A stretch of 64,000 nucleotides of DNA, taken from contig CAVSEK010000006.1 in assembly GCA_963726975.1 (NCBI GenBank), positions 20,565-84,564 on the forward strand, given 5' to 3'. The notes under the pieces are model-generated. The model saw only the letters and a list, made by a program, of their open reading frames with translations, made no database searches and had not been told where the DNA came from. Numbering within the stretch: position 1 is the stretch's first letter; each line of letters begins with the position of its first letter. The stretch is from CAVSEK01 sp963726975 (lineage in GTDB: Bacteria; Actinomycetota; Actinomycetes; Mycobacteriales; SCTD01). Below are positions 1-9,577 of the stretch, one piece after another. Position numbers and translations under genes: made by a program.

Positions 1-1
1 C

Positions 2-1975
2 GAGCGGGCCGTGGTGGGCGACGCCCCGGTCGTGGCGACCGAGACGGGCTACCACAACGCGCTCGCCTCGGTCGAGCCGCACGTGCCGACGCCCGAGGAC
101 GTCGCCGGGACGTACGCCCCGCGGCTGGTGCTCGAGCACCTCGCCCGCGGGGTGCAGCGGGTCTACACCTACGAGCTGTTCGACGAGCGCCCGGACCCGG
201 CGCACACCGACCGGGAGGCCAACTTCGGCCTGGTCCGCCACGACGGCACCACCAAGCCCGCCTACCGCACCACGAAGGCGCTGCTCGCGCTCACCGCCGA
301 CCCGGGCCCCGCCTTCCGCACCGCACCGCTGGACTACGAGGTGCGCGGCGCCACGCCGGACGTGCGCCAGCTGCTGCTGCAGAAGCGCGACGGGTCCTAC
401 GTCCTGCTGCTGTGGCGCGACGTCCCCGTCTGGGACCGCACCACGCGCACGCCGCTCGCGGTCGACCCCGTCCCCGTCACCGTGGCGCTCGGCCGGCCCG
501 CCGACGTCGCGCTGCGCTCGCCGAGCGCCGGGACCGGCGTGCTGCGCGACGAGCGGGCCGTCCGCACGAGCACCGTCCCGCTCGCCGGCGACGTGGTGGC
601 CCTGACGGTGGCCCCGACGCCGGTCCCCGGCGCCCCCACCGGCGTGACCGCCACCGCGGGCGACGCCAGCGCCACCGTGCGCTGGGCCGCCCCCGCGGGC
701 GGCGCCGCGCCCACCGCGTACGAGGTCACGACCTCGCCCGGTGGCCGCTCCGTGCGCGTCGACGGCTCGAGCCGCCGCGCGCTCGTCGACGGCCTGACCA
801 ACGGCACCGCCTACACCGCCACCGTCACCGCGTACGCCGGCGAGCAGGCCGGTCCGGCCTCCGCCGCCTCCGCACCGGTCGTGCCCGCGCCGCTGCTGCC
901 CGCCGCGCCCACCGGCCTCGCGGTGCTGCCGGGGGACGGCTCGCTGCAGGTCCGCTGGTCCGCGACCGGGTCCTCCGCGGACAGCTGGCGGGTCACCGCC
1001 ACCCCGGCGGGCGGGCTGCCGGTCTCCACGACCGTGGCCGGGCGGCTGCGCGTCGCCGCCCTGACCGGGCTGACCAACGGCACGACCGTCACCGTCACGG
1101 TCGCCGGGACCAACGGCGCCGGCACCGGCCCGGCCGCCACCGCGACCGGGCGGCCGGTCGCTCCCCCGGCCGTGCCCACCGGCGTCGCGGCGGCGCCGCT
1201 CGCGGGCGGCGCCCTGGTGTCGTGGGCGCCGGCCGCCGACGTCGACCGCTGGGTCGTCACGGCGACCCCGTCGGGCGCCCGCGCCGAGGTGCCGGGCACC
1301 GCGACCTCGGCGACGCTCGCCGGCCTCGCCGACGGGGTCGAGGCGCGGGTCGTCGTGACCGCCGAGAACGCCGCCGGGTCGGCCGGGTCCGCCCCCGTGG
1401 TCGTCCGGCCCGTGCCGGTGCCCGCGGCGCCGGCGTCCGCGACCGCCTGGCCGCGGGCTGCTGCCGCGATGGTCCGGTGGAGCCCGGTGCCCGCCGCGAC
1501 CGGCTACACCGTCACCGCCGCCCCCGGCGGCGCGACCGCGAGCGTCGAGGCCGGCGCGACCCACGTCGTGCTGCGCGGGCTGCAGGACGGCACCGCGTAC
1601 GTCGTGTCGGTCGTCGCGACGGGCACGACCGGCAGCGGACCGGCCGCCGTCACCGCTCCCGTCGTGCCGCTGCCCGCCCCCGCGGCCCCGGCGGACGTCA
1701 CCGCCGCGCCGCTGCCCGGCAGCGCCCTCGTGCGCTGGACGCCGCCGGCCGGGCCCGTGGGGCGCTACCGCGTCGTCGTCGCGCCGGGCGGCGCCACGGT
1801 CGAGGTCGACGGGGACACCACCTCCGTGCTCGTCGACGACCTGCGCCCGGGCCGGCCGTACGCCGTCGCGGTGACCGCCCACAACATCTCCGGCGCGAGC
1901 CGGGCCGCCCAGGCCACCCCGGTCGTCCCCGCGCCGGTGCGCGGCGGGGTCCCCTGGTGGGTGCTGGAGCGCTGA
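2..1975 (+). CDS. Secreted glycoside-hydrolase-like protein with five C-terminal FN3 domains (5' truncated)
   Basis: The reading frame is already open at the window edge, so the N-terminus and any signal peptide are missing. The first ~90 residues resemble the end of a TIM-barrel glycoside hydrolase: a TETGY motif with a likely catalytic Glu, then a segment with VYTYELFDE and a conserved GLVRHDGTTKPAY stretch. A short beta-rich linker domain follows. From about residue 200 there are five fibronectin type III repeats of ~85 aa, each starting near a P-x-x-P-T/A-x-V/L motif, carrying a central V/L-x-W strand and a late L-x-x-G-x-x-Y/V turn. FN3 linkers are common in secreted actinobacterial polysaccharide hydrolases. 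The substrate cannot be told. A strong hairpin lies just downstream. Confidence 0.75.
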   Translation, partial: ERAVVGDAPVVATETGYHNALASVEPHVPTPEDVAGTYAPRLVLEHLARGVQRVYTYELFDERPDPAHTDREANFGLVRHDGTTKPAYRTTKALLALTADPGPAFRTAPLDYEVRGATPDVRQLLLQKRDGSYVLLLWRDVPVWDRTTRTPLAVDPVPVTVALGRPADVALRSPSAGTGVLRDERAVRTSTVPLAGDVVALTVAPTPVPGAPTGVTATAGDASATVRWAAPAGGAAPTAYEVTTSPGGRSVRVDGSSRRALVDGLTNGTAYTATVTAYAGEQAGPASAASAPVVPAPLLPAAPTGLAVLPGDGSLQVRWSATGSSADSWRVTATPAGGLPVSTTVAGRLRVAALTGLTNGTTVTVTVAGTNGAGTGPAATATGRPVAPPAVPTGVAAAPLAGGALVSWAPAADVDRWVVTATPSGARAEVPGTATSATLAGLADGVEARVVVTAENAAGSAGSAPVVVRPVPVPAAPASATAWPRAAAAMVRWSPVPAATGYTVTAAPGGATASVEAGATHVVLRGLQDGTAYVVSVVATGTTGSGPAAVTAPVVPLPAPAAPADVTAAPLPGSALVRWTPPAGPVGRYRVVVAPGGATVEVDGDTTSVLVDDLRPGRPYAVAVTAHNISGASRAAQATPVVPAPVRGGVPWWVLER

Positions 1976-2032
1976 CCAGCGCTGAGCGCGGAGCAACGCG
2001 GACGACAGCGCGGAGAACATCCCCGGACGACC

Positions 2033-2063
2033 GCGGGCCCGCCCCCTCGGGGGACGGGCCCGC
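2033..2063 (+). terminator. GC-rich hairpin after the FN3 gene
   Basis: GCGGGCCCG at 2033-2041 pairs with CGGGCCCGC at 2055-2063, and the inner C-run can pair with the G-run at 2049-2053 around a bulged A. It lies 60 nt after the FN3 stop and just before the end of the opposing tRNA-Ser gene. There is no clear T-tract, as is usual in high-GC actinobacteria, so termination is inferred from position and stem strength. Confidence 0.6.
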
Positions 2064-2073
2064 TGTCGGACTG

Positions 2074-2164
2074 CGGAGGCTCGGGGATTTGAACCCCGGA
2101 TGGGCTTGAAGGCCCAAACCGCATTAGCAGTGCGGCGCCATAGACCGGACTAGGCGAAGCCTCC
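2074..2164 (-). tRNA. tRNA-Ser (anticodon GCT)
   Basis: The reverse complement folds as a 91-nt class II tRNA: acceptor GGAGGCT pairs with AGCCTCC with discriminator G, the anticodon loop is CTGCTAA giving GCT, there is a long variable arm, and the T-loop is GTTCAAATCC. The long variable arm and G discriminator fit tRNA-Ser reading AGC/AGU codons. No CCA is encoded. Confidence 0.93.
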
Positions 2165-2209
2165 TGGCGGTCCGGGAGCCTACAGGCCCCCGGACCGTAC
2201 GGGCAGAGG

Positions 2210-3130
2210 TCAGGCGGACGGGCGGTTGCCGCTGGTGTCGGCGTTGGGGGCGGCCTGGCGCACCAGGTCGGGCAGGACCTCGGCGAGCTCGCCGGCCTCC
2301 CACTTGGCCTGGCGCTCGACCTTCGGCCCGGCGACCCAGCCCTCGTTGACGGCGACGGTGCCGCCGTACACCGAGAAGACCCGGCCGGTGATCTCCTTGG
2401 AGGACTCCGAGCCGAGGTAGACCACGAGCGGGCTGATGTTGCTCGGGTCGAACTGGTCGAAGCCGCTCTCGGTCTTGGACAGCGCCGCGAGCCCGAGGTC
2501 CTCGGTCATGCGGGTCAGGGCGACGGGGGCGATCGCGTTGACCGTGACGCCGTAGCGGCCGAGCTCCTGGCTCGTGATGACCGTGAACGCGGCGATGCCG
2601 GCCTTGGCCGCGCCGTAGTTGGTCTGGCCGACGTTGCCGTAGATGCCCGAGCTCGACGAGCTGGTGTTGATGATGCGCGCGTCGACCGGCGTGCCGGCCT
2701 TGCTCTGGTCGCGCCAGTAGGCGGCGGCGTGGTGCGCCGGGGCGAAGGTGCCCTTGAGGTGGACCTTGATGACCGCGTCCCACTCGGCCTCGGACATGTT
2801 GACCATCATCCGGTCGCGCAGGATGCCGGCGTTGTTGACCAGGACGTGGAGCGTGCCGTAGGTCTCGATCGCCTGGGCGACGATGCGCTCGGCGCCGTCC
2901 CAGCTGGAGATGTCGTCGGTGTTGGCGACGGCCTCGCCGCCCATCGCGGTGATCTCGTCGACGACCTTCTGGGCGGGCCCGGCGTCGCTGCCGGAGCCGT
3001 CGCGCGCGCCGCCGATGTCGTTGACGACGACCTTGGCGCCCTCGCGGGCGAAGGCGAGCGCGTGCTCGCGCCCGATGCCGCCTCCGGCGCCGGTGATGAT
3101 GACGACGCGTCCGTCGCAGATGCCAGCCAC
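2210..3130 (-). CDS. SDR-family oxidoreductase, HSD17B4/HsdA-like (3-hydroxyacyl-CoA dehydrogenase type)
   Basis: A 306-aa short-chain dehydrogenase. The NAD(P) site TGAGGGIG is near residue 13, NNAG near 95, the catalytic Ser lies in the NTSSSSS region near 150, and YGAAKAG carries the Tyr and Lys. The insertion after the Rossmann start (NDIGG, DGSG) and the overall length are typical of the dehydrogenase half of multifunctional enzyme type 2 and mycobacterial HsdA-type enzymes, which oxidise 3-hydroxyacyl-CoA or sterol side-chain intermediates; that role is inferred. The GTG start is chosen because AGGAG lies about 10 nt upstream and the family begins just before the GR-VV-TGAG strand. It is divergent from the next SDR with 92 bp between starts, so the two promoters share this gap. 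Confidence 0.85.
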   Translation of the reverse strand: MAGICDGRVVIITGAGGGIGREHALAFAREGAKVVVNDIGGARDGSGSDAGPAQKVVDEITAMGGEAVANTDDISSWDGAERIVAQAIETYGTLHVLVNNAGILRDRMMVNMSEAEWDAVIKVHLKGTFAPAHHAAAYWRDQSKAGTPVDARIINTSSSSSGIYGNVGQTNYGAAKAGIAAFTVITSQELGRYGVTVNAIAPVALTRMTEDLGLAALSKTESGFDQFDPSNISPLVVYLGSESSKEITGRVFSVYGGTVAVNEGWVAGPKVERQAKWEAGELAEVLPDLVRQAAPNADTSGNRPSA

Positions 3131-3222
3131 GCTGCAGTGCTCCTCAGGGGTTCGGTGCCGTGCTCGGACGCCCAATGTCCCACGAGTACGTTCGCAGACC
3201 TCAGGTGCCCCGGGAGGACCTC

Positions 3223-3969
3223 ATGCCGGCTGCGGTGTCGCTGCTCGAAGGCCGTACGGCCGTCATCACGGGAGGGGCGCGCGGGATCGGCTACGAGATC
3301 GCGCGGCGCTTCGTCGAGGAGGGCGCGGCCGTCGTGCTCGGCGACCTCGACGAGGCGCAGGCGGTGGAGGCGGCCAAGTCGCTGCCGGGCACCGCGCTCG
3401 GCTTCCGCTGCGACGTCACCGTCGAGGACGAGGTGAAGGCGCTGCTGGAGTACTGCACCGAGGAGTTCGGCTCGCTCGACGTGCTGGTCAACAACGCGGG
3501 GATCACCCGCGACAAGACGATGCGCAACATGTCCAGCGACGACTTCCGCACGGTCGTCGACGTGCACCTGTACGGCGCGTGGCTCGGCACCAAGCACGCC
3601 AGCGTGATCATGCGCGAGCAGGGCCGCGGCTCGATCGTCAACATCAGCTCGATCAGCGGCAAGGTCGGCAACGTCGGCCAGACGAACTACTCGGCGGCCA
3701 AGGCCGGCATGGTCGGGCTGACGAAGGCGGCCGCCAAGGAGGTCGCGCACGCCGGGGTGCGGGTCAACGCCGTGCAGCCCGGGCTCATCCGCACCGCCAT
3801 GACCGAGGCGATGCCGCAGAAGGCGTGGGACAGCAAGCTCGCCGACATCCCGATGGGCCGCGCCGGCGAGCCCGACGAGGTCGCCTCCGTCGTGCTGTTC
3901 CTCGCCAGCGACCTGGCGTCGTACGTCACCGGCGCCGTCGTCGAGGTCACCGGCGGGCGGCACGCGTGA
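3223..3969 (+). CDS. 3-oxoacyl-ACP reductase-like SDR (FabG family)
   Basis: 248 aa, the usual FabG length. It shows TGGARGIG for cofactor binding near residue 16, NNAG, the catalytic Ser in ISSISG, YSAAKAG with Tyr/Lys, and the late PG-x-I-x-T motif followed by a DEVASVVLFLASD segment and a C-terminal VTGG. It reduces 3-oxoacyl thioesters or oxidises 3-hydroxyacyl thioesters. The ATG at 3223 is preferred over the upstream in-frame start at 3160 because GGGAGG sits 6-7 nt before it and the family begins close to the first beta strand. The stop overlaps the thiolase start by 4 bp (GTGA), so the pair is one transcription unit, suggesting acyl-CoA degradation or acetoacetyl-CoA chemistry. Confidence 0.88.
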   Translation: MPAAVSLLEGRTAVITGGARGIGYEIARRFVEEGAAVVLGDLDEAQAVEAAKSLPGTALGFRCDVTVEDEVKALLEYCTEEFGSLDVLVNNAGITRDKTMRNMSSDDFRTVVDVHLYGAWLGTKHASVIMREQGRGSIVNISSISGKVGNVGQTNYSAAKAGMVGLTKAAAKEVAHAGVRVNAVQPGLIRTAMTEAMPQKAWDSKLADIPMGRAGEPDEVASVVLFLASDLASYVTGAVVEVTGGRHA

Positions 3970-5202
3970 CCGGCGCCGCTACGGCGGACGACGTCGTCGT
4001 CTGCGAGCCGCTGCGCACCCCGGTCGGCCGGTACGGCGGGGTGCTGCGCGACGTCCCCGCCGCCGAGCTCGGCGCGACCGTCGTCCGCGGCGCTCGTCGA
4101 GCGGACCGGGATCGACCCGGCGGGATCGACGACGTCATGCTCGGCCAGGGCTACCCCAACGGCGAGTCGCCGGCCATCGGCCGGGTCGCCGCGCTCGACG
4201 CCGGGCTGCGGGATCGAGGTGCCCGGGCATGCAGGTGGACCGGCGCTGCGGCTCGGGGCTGCAGGCCGTGCTGGTGGCCGCCGGGGCAGATCCGGGCGGG
4301 CATGGCCGAGCGTCGTGCTCGCCGGCGGCGCCGAGAGCATGAGCCAGGTCGAGCACTACACGCTGGCCATGCGCTGGGGCGCCGGCGGCGTCGCCCGGTG
4401 ATGCACGACCGGCTCGCCCGCGGCCGGGTCACCTCCGGCGGCGTCCACCACCTGGTCGAGGGCGGGATGCTCGAGACCGCGGAGAACCTGCGCCGCGAGT
4501 TCTCGATCCCCGGCGAGGAGCAGGACGCGCTGGCCGCGGAGTCGCACCGGCGGGCGGTCGCCGCGCAGGAGGGCGGCGCGGTTCGACGACGAGCTCGTGC
4601 CGGTGGCGGTGCGCGGGCGCAAGGGCGACACCGTCGTCGACACGCGACGAGCACCCGCGGCCGGGCACGACGGTCGAGTCGCTGGCCGCGCTGCGGCCGG
4701 TGATGGGGCGCGCCGGACCCGCGAGGCCACCGTGACCGCCGGCAACGCCAGCGGGCAGAACGACGGCGCCTCGCTGTGCCTGGTCACCACGCTGGAGCGG
4801 GCGCACGCGCTGGGGCTGCGGCCGTACGCCCGGCTGGTCTCGGCGGCGGTCGCCGGCGTGCCGCCGGAGACGATGGGGATCGGGCCGGTGCCGGCGACCG
4901 CCCGGGCGCTGGAGCGGGCGGGGCTGACGATGGCCGACCTCGACCTGATCGAGCTCAACGAGGCGTTCGCCGCGCAGGTGCTCGCGGTGACCGGGCGGTG
5001 GGGGCTCGGACGCCGCCGACCCGCGGCTCAACTCAACGGCTCCGGGATCTCGCTCGGCCACCCGATCGGCGCGACCGGCGGCCGGATCCTCGCGACCCTG
5101 CTGCGCGAGCTGGACCGCCGCGAGGGGCGCTACGGCCTCGAGACGATGTGCATCGGCGGCGGCCAGGGGCTGGCGGCGGTCTTCGAGCGGCTGCCGGCGT
5201 AG
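3966..5202 (+). CDS. Thiolase (acetyl-CoA C-acyltransferase), broken by many single-base indels
   Basis: Reading across three frames gives a complete thiolase: the N-terminal R-T-P-V/I-G-R-Y-G-G motif, D-D-V-M-L-G-Q-G-Y, the nucleophilic Cys in RCGSGLQAV, GGAESMS, TAGNASGQNDGA, then NEAFAAQVL, the catalytic His in GHPIGATGG, and the C-terminal Cys in MCIGGGQG. It would cleave 3-oxoacyl-CoA or condense acetyl-CoA units. At least eight single-base changes are needed, for example an extra G in 'gccgagcgtcgtg' near 4309 and one missing G near 4120. All catalytic residues survive and the fixes are all one base, so sequence error is likelier than decay. GTG start overlaps the FabG-like stop by 4 bp. 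Confidence 0.8.
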
Positions 5203-5220
5203 CGGGCCCGGCCGCTGGGC

Positions 5221-5346
5221 GGGGATCGGTGCCGCGACACGCCCGCGCGCCCCGACAGCGATCGCCGGGCAGCACACGGCGGCGGCGGCTGGCCGGGGAT
5301 CGGTGTCGCGACACGCCCGCGCGCCCCGACAGCGATCGCCGGGCAG
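5221..5346. repeat. Two 52-bp direct repeats in the thiolase/MFS gap
   Basis: Copy 1 is 5221-5272 and copy 2 is 5295-5346; they differ at one base (GCCGCG versus GTCGCG near the 11th-13th base) and are separated by 22 bp. Each begins GGGGATCGGTG and ends GATCGCCGGGCAG, with a GCGATCGC palindrome near the end. They fill the space between the convergent thiolase and MFS genes. I saw no further copy elsewhere in the window. Confidence 0.85.
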
Positions 5347-5374
5347 CCGGAGCGGGACCCGCCAGCCGCCCCGA

Positions 5375-6595
5375 CTACGCCCGCGCGGCCAGGTCGTCCT
5401 CGACGAGCGCCGGCTGCGCGGCGACCCAGCCGGCGCCGGCCATGAGCACGAGGTCGGCGAACAGCAGCGCGAACGGCCAGCCCCAGCCGCCGGTCGCGCC
5501 GTGCAGGACACCGACCAGCAGCGGGCCGGTGCCGGCCAGGACGTAGCCGGTGCTCTGCACGAAGGCCGACAGCGACGCCGTCGTCGCCGCCTCCCGGGTG
5601 CGCAGCCCGATCATGGTCAGCGCGAGGGGGAACGTCCCGCCGGCGATCCCCGCGAGCAGCATCGCCACCACGTCGAGGGCGCGGGGGGCGAGCAGCATGG
5701 CGGAGTAGGCGGCGACGTACGCGACGAGCAGGACGGCGAGGACGGGCCGCTGGTCGGGGAAGCGCGCGGCCACGGACGGCACCAGCGCCGAGACCGGCAC
5801 GGCGACCACCGAGAAGACGGCGACGAGCAGCCCGGCGCGGGCCGCGGAGACGCCCGCCTCCTCGCGGAAGTACAGCGCGAACCAGCCGAACGTCACGTAC
5901 GCCTGCAGCGACTGCGAGCCGAAGAACAGCGCCAGCGCCCAGGCCGTGCGGCTGCGGTGGACCGGCGGCCGGGGCGGGTGCGAGGCGCGCGGCAGCGGCC
6001 GGTCGCGCAGGGCCGGCCCGACGCACAGCGCCGCGGCGAGCAGCGCCGGCACCGCCCAGACGCCGAGCCCGACCCGCCAGTCGCGGTCGCCGAGCAGCCC
6101 GGCGAGCGGCACCGTGAGCGCCGCGGAGACGGTCGTGCCGATGGCCATCGAGGTCGTGTACGCCGCGGTCATCGGGCCGAGCCGGTCCGGGAAGCGGCGC
6201 TTGACGAGCACGGGCAGCACGACGTTGCCGACCGCCCCGCCGGCGAGCGCGACCACGCTGAGCAGCAGGAACGGGACTGCGCCGTCCACCGCCGAGCGGG
6301 CCAGCACGCCGGCGGCCATGACGAGCATCGCGACGCCGACCAGGCGGGCCTCGCCGAGGCGGCGGGCCAGCCGCGGCGCCTGCGAGCCGATCCCGGCGAA
6401 GGCCAGCACCGGCAGCGTCGTCAGCAGCCCGGCCTCCCCGCCGGACAGCCCGACGCCCGCCTGCACCTCGTCGAGCAGCGGCCCGACGCTGGTCACGGCG
6501 GTCCGCAGGTTGAACGCCGCGAGCAGCAGCGCGACGAGCAGGGGCAGCCGCGCGCGCAGCCCCGGCCGGCCCGCCACCTCCGCCACCTGCGTCAC
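5375..6595 (-). CDS. MFS transporter, CynX/NimT (YeaN) type
   Basis: 406 aa with about 12 predicted hydrophobic segments. It has the N-terminal FNLRTAVTSVGPLL segment characteristic of the cyanate/2-nitroimidazole branch (CynX/NimT) of the major facilitator superfamily, a loop rich in Arg between TM2 and TM3, and a central charged loop around residues 185-205 before the second six-helix bundle. Substrate is unknown; NimT members export nitroimidazole-like compounds and CynX is linked to cyanate. The GTG at 6595 lies 43 bp after the CoA-transferase stop, so cotranscription with the upstream genes is likely. Later in-frame GTGs cannot be excluded as starts because no strong ribosome binding site is seen. 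Confidence 0.8.
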   Translation of the reverse strand: MTQVAEVAGRPGLRARLPLLVALLLAAFNLRTAVTSVGPLLDEVQAGVGLSGGEAGLLTTLPVLAFAGIGSQAPRLARRLGEARLVGVAMLVMAAGVLARSAVDGAVPFLLLSVVALAGGAVGNVVLPVLVKRRFPDRLGPMTAAYTTSMAIGTTVSAALTVPLAGLLGDRDWRVGLGVWAVPALLAAALCVGPALRDRPLPRASHPPRPPVHRSRTAWALALFFGSQSLQAYVTFGWFALYFREEAGVSAARAGLLVAVFSVVAVPVSALVPSVAARFPDQRPVLAVLLVAYVAAYSAMLLAPRALDVVAMLLAGIAGGTFPLALTMIGLRTREAATTASLSAFVQSTGYVLAGTGPLLVGVLHGATGGWGWPFALLFADLVLMAGAGWVAAQPALVEDDLAARA

Positions 6596-6638
6596 GCCGT
6601 CGAGCAGACCACGGGCGGTGCCTCGCCGCGCCCGGGGG

Positions 6639-7697
6639 TCAGCCCGCCCAGGCCGCCAGCAGCGCCGCGCCGTCGCCCGCCGCGCCGACGGCCCCGGGCG
6701 TACGGGAGAAGCGCGGTGCGGGGGCGGGCCGGACCGCGCGGCCGTCGCGGGCCAGGGTGCCGCGGGCGGCGAGGTGCGCGCCGTCCGGCGCCTCGGCCAG
6801 CGACAGCACGGGCGTGACGCAGGCGTCGGTGCCGGCGAAGTGCGCGGCCCACTCGTCGCGGGTGCGGGTGCGGAAGGCGGCGGTGAAGGCGGCCCGGGTC
6901 GCGGGCCAGTCGTCGTACTGGCCCGGCAGGCCGGTGAGGCCCGAGGCCGGCGACGAGCGCGGCGTAGAACTGCGGCTCGATCGCGCCGACGGCGACGTGC
7001 CGGCCGTCCGCGCAGGCGTAGGTGTCGTAGAACGGCGCGCCGCCGTCGAGCAGGTTGGTGCCGCGCTCGTCGCGCCAGCGCGCCGGCGCCGCACATCGCC
7101 CAGGTCATGCTCATCAGCTGGCTGACGCCGTCGACCATGGCCACGTCGACGACCTGGCCGCGGCCGCTGCGGCCGCGCTCGACCAGCGCCGCGAGGACGC
7201 CGGTGACCAGGAACATCGAGCCGCCGCCGAAGTCGGCGACCAGGTTGAGCGGCACGACCGGGTCGCCCGCCGGGCTCGCCGATGGCGTGCAGGGCGCCGG
7301 TGAGCGACAGGTAGTTGAGGTCGTGCCCGGCGCGCTGCGCGAGCGGGCCGTCCTGCCCCCAGCCGGTCATCCGGGCGTAGACCAGCCGCGGGGTTCCGGG
7401 CCGCGCAGGCTGCGTCGGGCCCGAGGCCGAGGCGCTCGGCGACGCCGGGCCGCATCCCCTCGACGAGCACGTCGGCGCCGGCGACCGCGGCGCAGCACCC
7501 GGGCCACGCCCGCCGGGTCCTTGAGGTCGAGCGCGACCCGCGGCCGGTCGCCGGCCAGCCCGTCGTCGACCGCACCGCCGCCCGGCCCGCTCGACCCGCA
7601 GCACGTCGGCGCCGAGGTCGGCGAGCAGGCGGCAGGCCAGCGGGGCCGGGCCGATGCCGGCGAGCTCGACGACGCGGACGCCGGCCAGGGGCCCCAT
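6639..7697 (-). CDS. CaiB/BaiF family CoA-transferase (alpha-methylacyl-CoA racemase-like), frameshifted
   Basis: The pieces assemble to ~353 aa, the normal AMACR/Frc length. The N-terminus has GPLAGVRVVELAGIGPAP then LLADLGADVLRVER, the middle has YARMTGWGQDGPLAQRAGHDLNYL with the His-Asp characteristic of racemases, then GALHAIG, DFGGGSMFL and GQVVDVAMVDG, and the C-terminus has TRDEWAAHFAGTDACVTPVLS. Either CoA transfer or 2-methylacyl-CoA racemisation is possible; the GH-DLNYL and GALHAIG pattern favours the racemase branch. At least four frame changes occur, for example near 7270, 7400 and 7500. It starts 11 bp after the glycosyltransferase stop. Sequence errors are the likely cause of the breaks. 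Confidence 0.78.
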   Translation of the reverse strand: MGPLAGVRVVELAGIGPAPLACRLLADLGADVLRVERAGRRCGRRRAGRRPAAGRARPQGPGGRGPGAAPRSPAPTCSSRGCGPASPSASASGPTQPARPGTPRLVYARMTGWGQDGPLAQRAGHDLNYLSLTGALHAIGEPGGRPGRAAQPGRRLRRRLDVPGHRRPRGAGRARPQRPRPGRRRGHGRRRQPADEHDLGDVRRRRAGATSAAPTCSTAARRSTTPTPARTAGTSPSARSSRSSTPRSSPASGLTGLPGQYDDWPATRAAFTAAFRTRTRDEWAAHFAGTDACVTPVLSLAEAPDGAHLAARGTLARDGRAVRPAPAPRFSRTPGAVGAAGDGAALLAAWAG

Positions 7698-7708
7698 GGC
7701 GGCGGACG

Positions 7709-9567
7709 CTAGCCGCCGGCGACGGCGCGGCCAGGAGCGCCGTGACCCGCAGCCAGCCGCCGCCCGGCCGACTCGCGCAGCGCGCCGTCGGCGACCAGCG
7801 CGACCGCCCGGCCGGCGGTGTCGACCGCCAGCTGCCGCCACCCGCGCCGCCGCAGGTCGCCGGAGGAGTCCGCCCGGTAGACCGCCAGCACCAGGCAGGA
7901 CGTGTCCGGGCAGCGCCGGGCGGTGTTGAGCGGCCAGCCGCGCGGCACGGGCGCGCTGTCGCACCCCGTCACCCCGACCGCCGTGACCGCGACCGGCACC
8001 GCGCCGACCAGCGCGCAGGCCGTCGTGCGCCCGGCCCGCTCGACGACGAGGACGTCGGCCGGACGCCCGACCAGCGACACCTCCAGCGGCACCGCGGGCC
8101 CGGCGAGGCGGACCTGCCGCTGACGGGCGTACGACAGCAGCGCGCCGCGGTAGACCGCCGACGGCAGCTGCAGCAGGTCCGGCAGCGGCTCGCCCGCCGG
8201 CGGTACCGGGGAGAGCGCGGCGAGCACGGTGCCGGCGACGAGCCCGCTGACCGGGTGCCCGAGGTAGGGCGGGTCGACGTCGAGCCGCACGACCCCGCCG
8301 ACCCGGCCGCGCTCGGCGACGGCGAGGACGTCGCGGTGCGCCGGGCGTCCGCCGCGGCCGCTGAGACCGCCGAGGCGAGCTGAGCGACGACGAGCACGCC
8401 GGCGACCACGGCCAGCCGCCGCACGGTCGCGCGACGCGGCGAGCCAGCCGCGCAGCACCGGCAGCCCGGCGAGCACGACCGGCACGACCAGCGGCACGGC
8501 GTAGATCGGGCCGAGGACGGTCGTGCCGCGGCCCCACAGCACGGAGAAGTTCCACGGTCCCCAGAAGGCGAGGTAGCCGAGCAGGTGCACGCCGGCCGCG
8601 GCGAGCAGCAGCCGTACGGCCGGGGTCGCCGTGCGCCAGGAGACCACCGCCGCCGGGCACGAGCAGCGCGCCGAGGGCGAACCAGTGCAGCGGGTCCAGC
8701 CCGAAGTGCACCAGCTCGCCGTGCAGCCCCTGCAGCGGCCCGAAGCGTGCGCAGCGGGTCCTCGGGGACGAGCCGGCGGCGCCCGTAGCCGAGCGCGTCG
8801 AACGGCTCCTGCAGCCCGAAGGGCAGCGTCAGCGCGGCGCCGGTCGCCCGGGTGTCGTAGGCCAGCACGAGCGCGGTGAGCGGGACGGCGCCGGCGACGA
8901 GCGCCGGCACGAGGCGCAGCAGGTCGGCGCGCCGACGCCACGCCGCCGCGAGCAGGACGGGGCCGAGCAGCAGGACGGTGTCGTACGGCCGGGTGCCCGC
9001 CGCCGCGGGCAGCAGCAGCCCGAGCAGCGCGGCCGCGCCGGCGCCGGCGCGGCCGAGGGCGAGGCGCAGCGCGAGCAGCCAGCCGGTGCACACCAGGAGC
9101 AGGAACAGGACGTACGACAGCGGCAGCGCGGACTGCAGCACGACGACCGGCGAGGCCGAGACCAGCGCGGCGGCGGCGACCGACTCGCCGCGGGACAGCC
9201 CGGTCTCGCGGGCCAGCCGCGCGACGGCGACCGGCACGAGCGCGGCGAGCGCGGCCAGCACCGGCACGACGCTGCCGAGCAGGGCGAGGCCGGCGGCCTG
9301 CGCGGCGGAGACCACCGGGAGGTACTTGCTCACCAGCCCGACGGGCTCCGGGGTGAAGAACCACGGGCGGTGCGCGAGCACCGGGTCGGGGACGTGCAGG
9401 AAGAGCGCCCCGCCCGCGATCGCCCGCGCCTGCAGCAGGTAGGCGACCTCGTCGTTGTTGAGCGAGCCGGCGGCGAACAGCGCCAGGTGCAGGACGGCGG
9501 CCGCGGCGGCGGCGAGCGCGGCGACGAGCAGCAGGGCCGCGCGGGGGGTGGGCCTCGCGCGCAGCAC
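7709..9567 (-). CDS. GT-C fold membrane glycosyltransferase (PMT/ArnT-like), frameshifted
   Basis: About 620 aa when the frames are joined. It has an N-terminal membrane helix, then a NNDEVAYLLQA motif near residue 38 whose acidic residue matches the catalytic Asp/Glu loop of GT-C enzymes (protein mannosyltransferase, ArnT), followed by at least eight hydrophobic helices and a C-terminal extracytoplasmic domain with a short Cys-rich stretch (TGCDSAP, CPDTSCLV). Such enzymes move sugars from polyprenyl-phosphate carriers outside the membrane. Donor and acceptor are unknown. Frame breaks lie near 8420, 8655 and 8750. The GTG start is 11 bp downstream of the hydrolase stop, so the two are probably cotranscribed. 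Confidence 0.65.
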
Positions 9568-9577
9568 CCGCTGCAGG

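Noticed and set aside
412..2109. Long overlapping frames on both strands across the FN3 gene (for example 565 aa on +)
   Set aside because: Arg/Ala/Gly-rich shadows in very high GC DNA; the FN3 frame has clear domain repeats.
2124..2783. Minus-strand 219-aa frame over the SDR
   Set aside because: Out-of-phase shadow of the SDR gene with no sensible motif and very high Arg/Gly.
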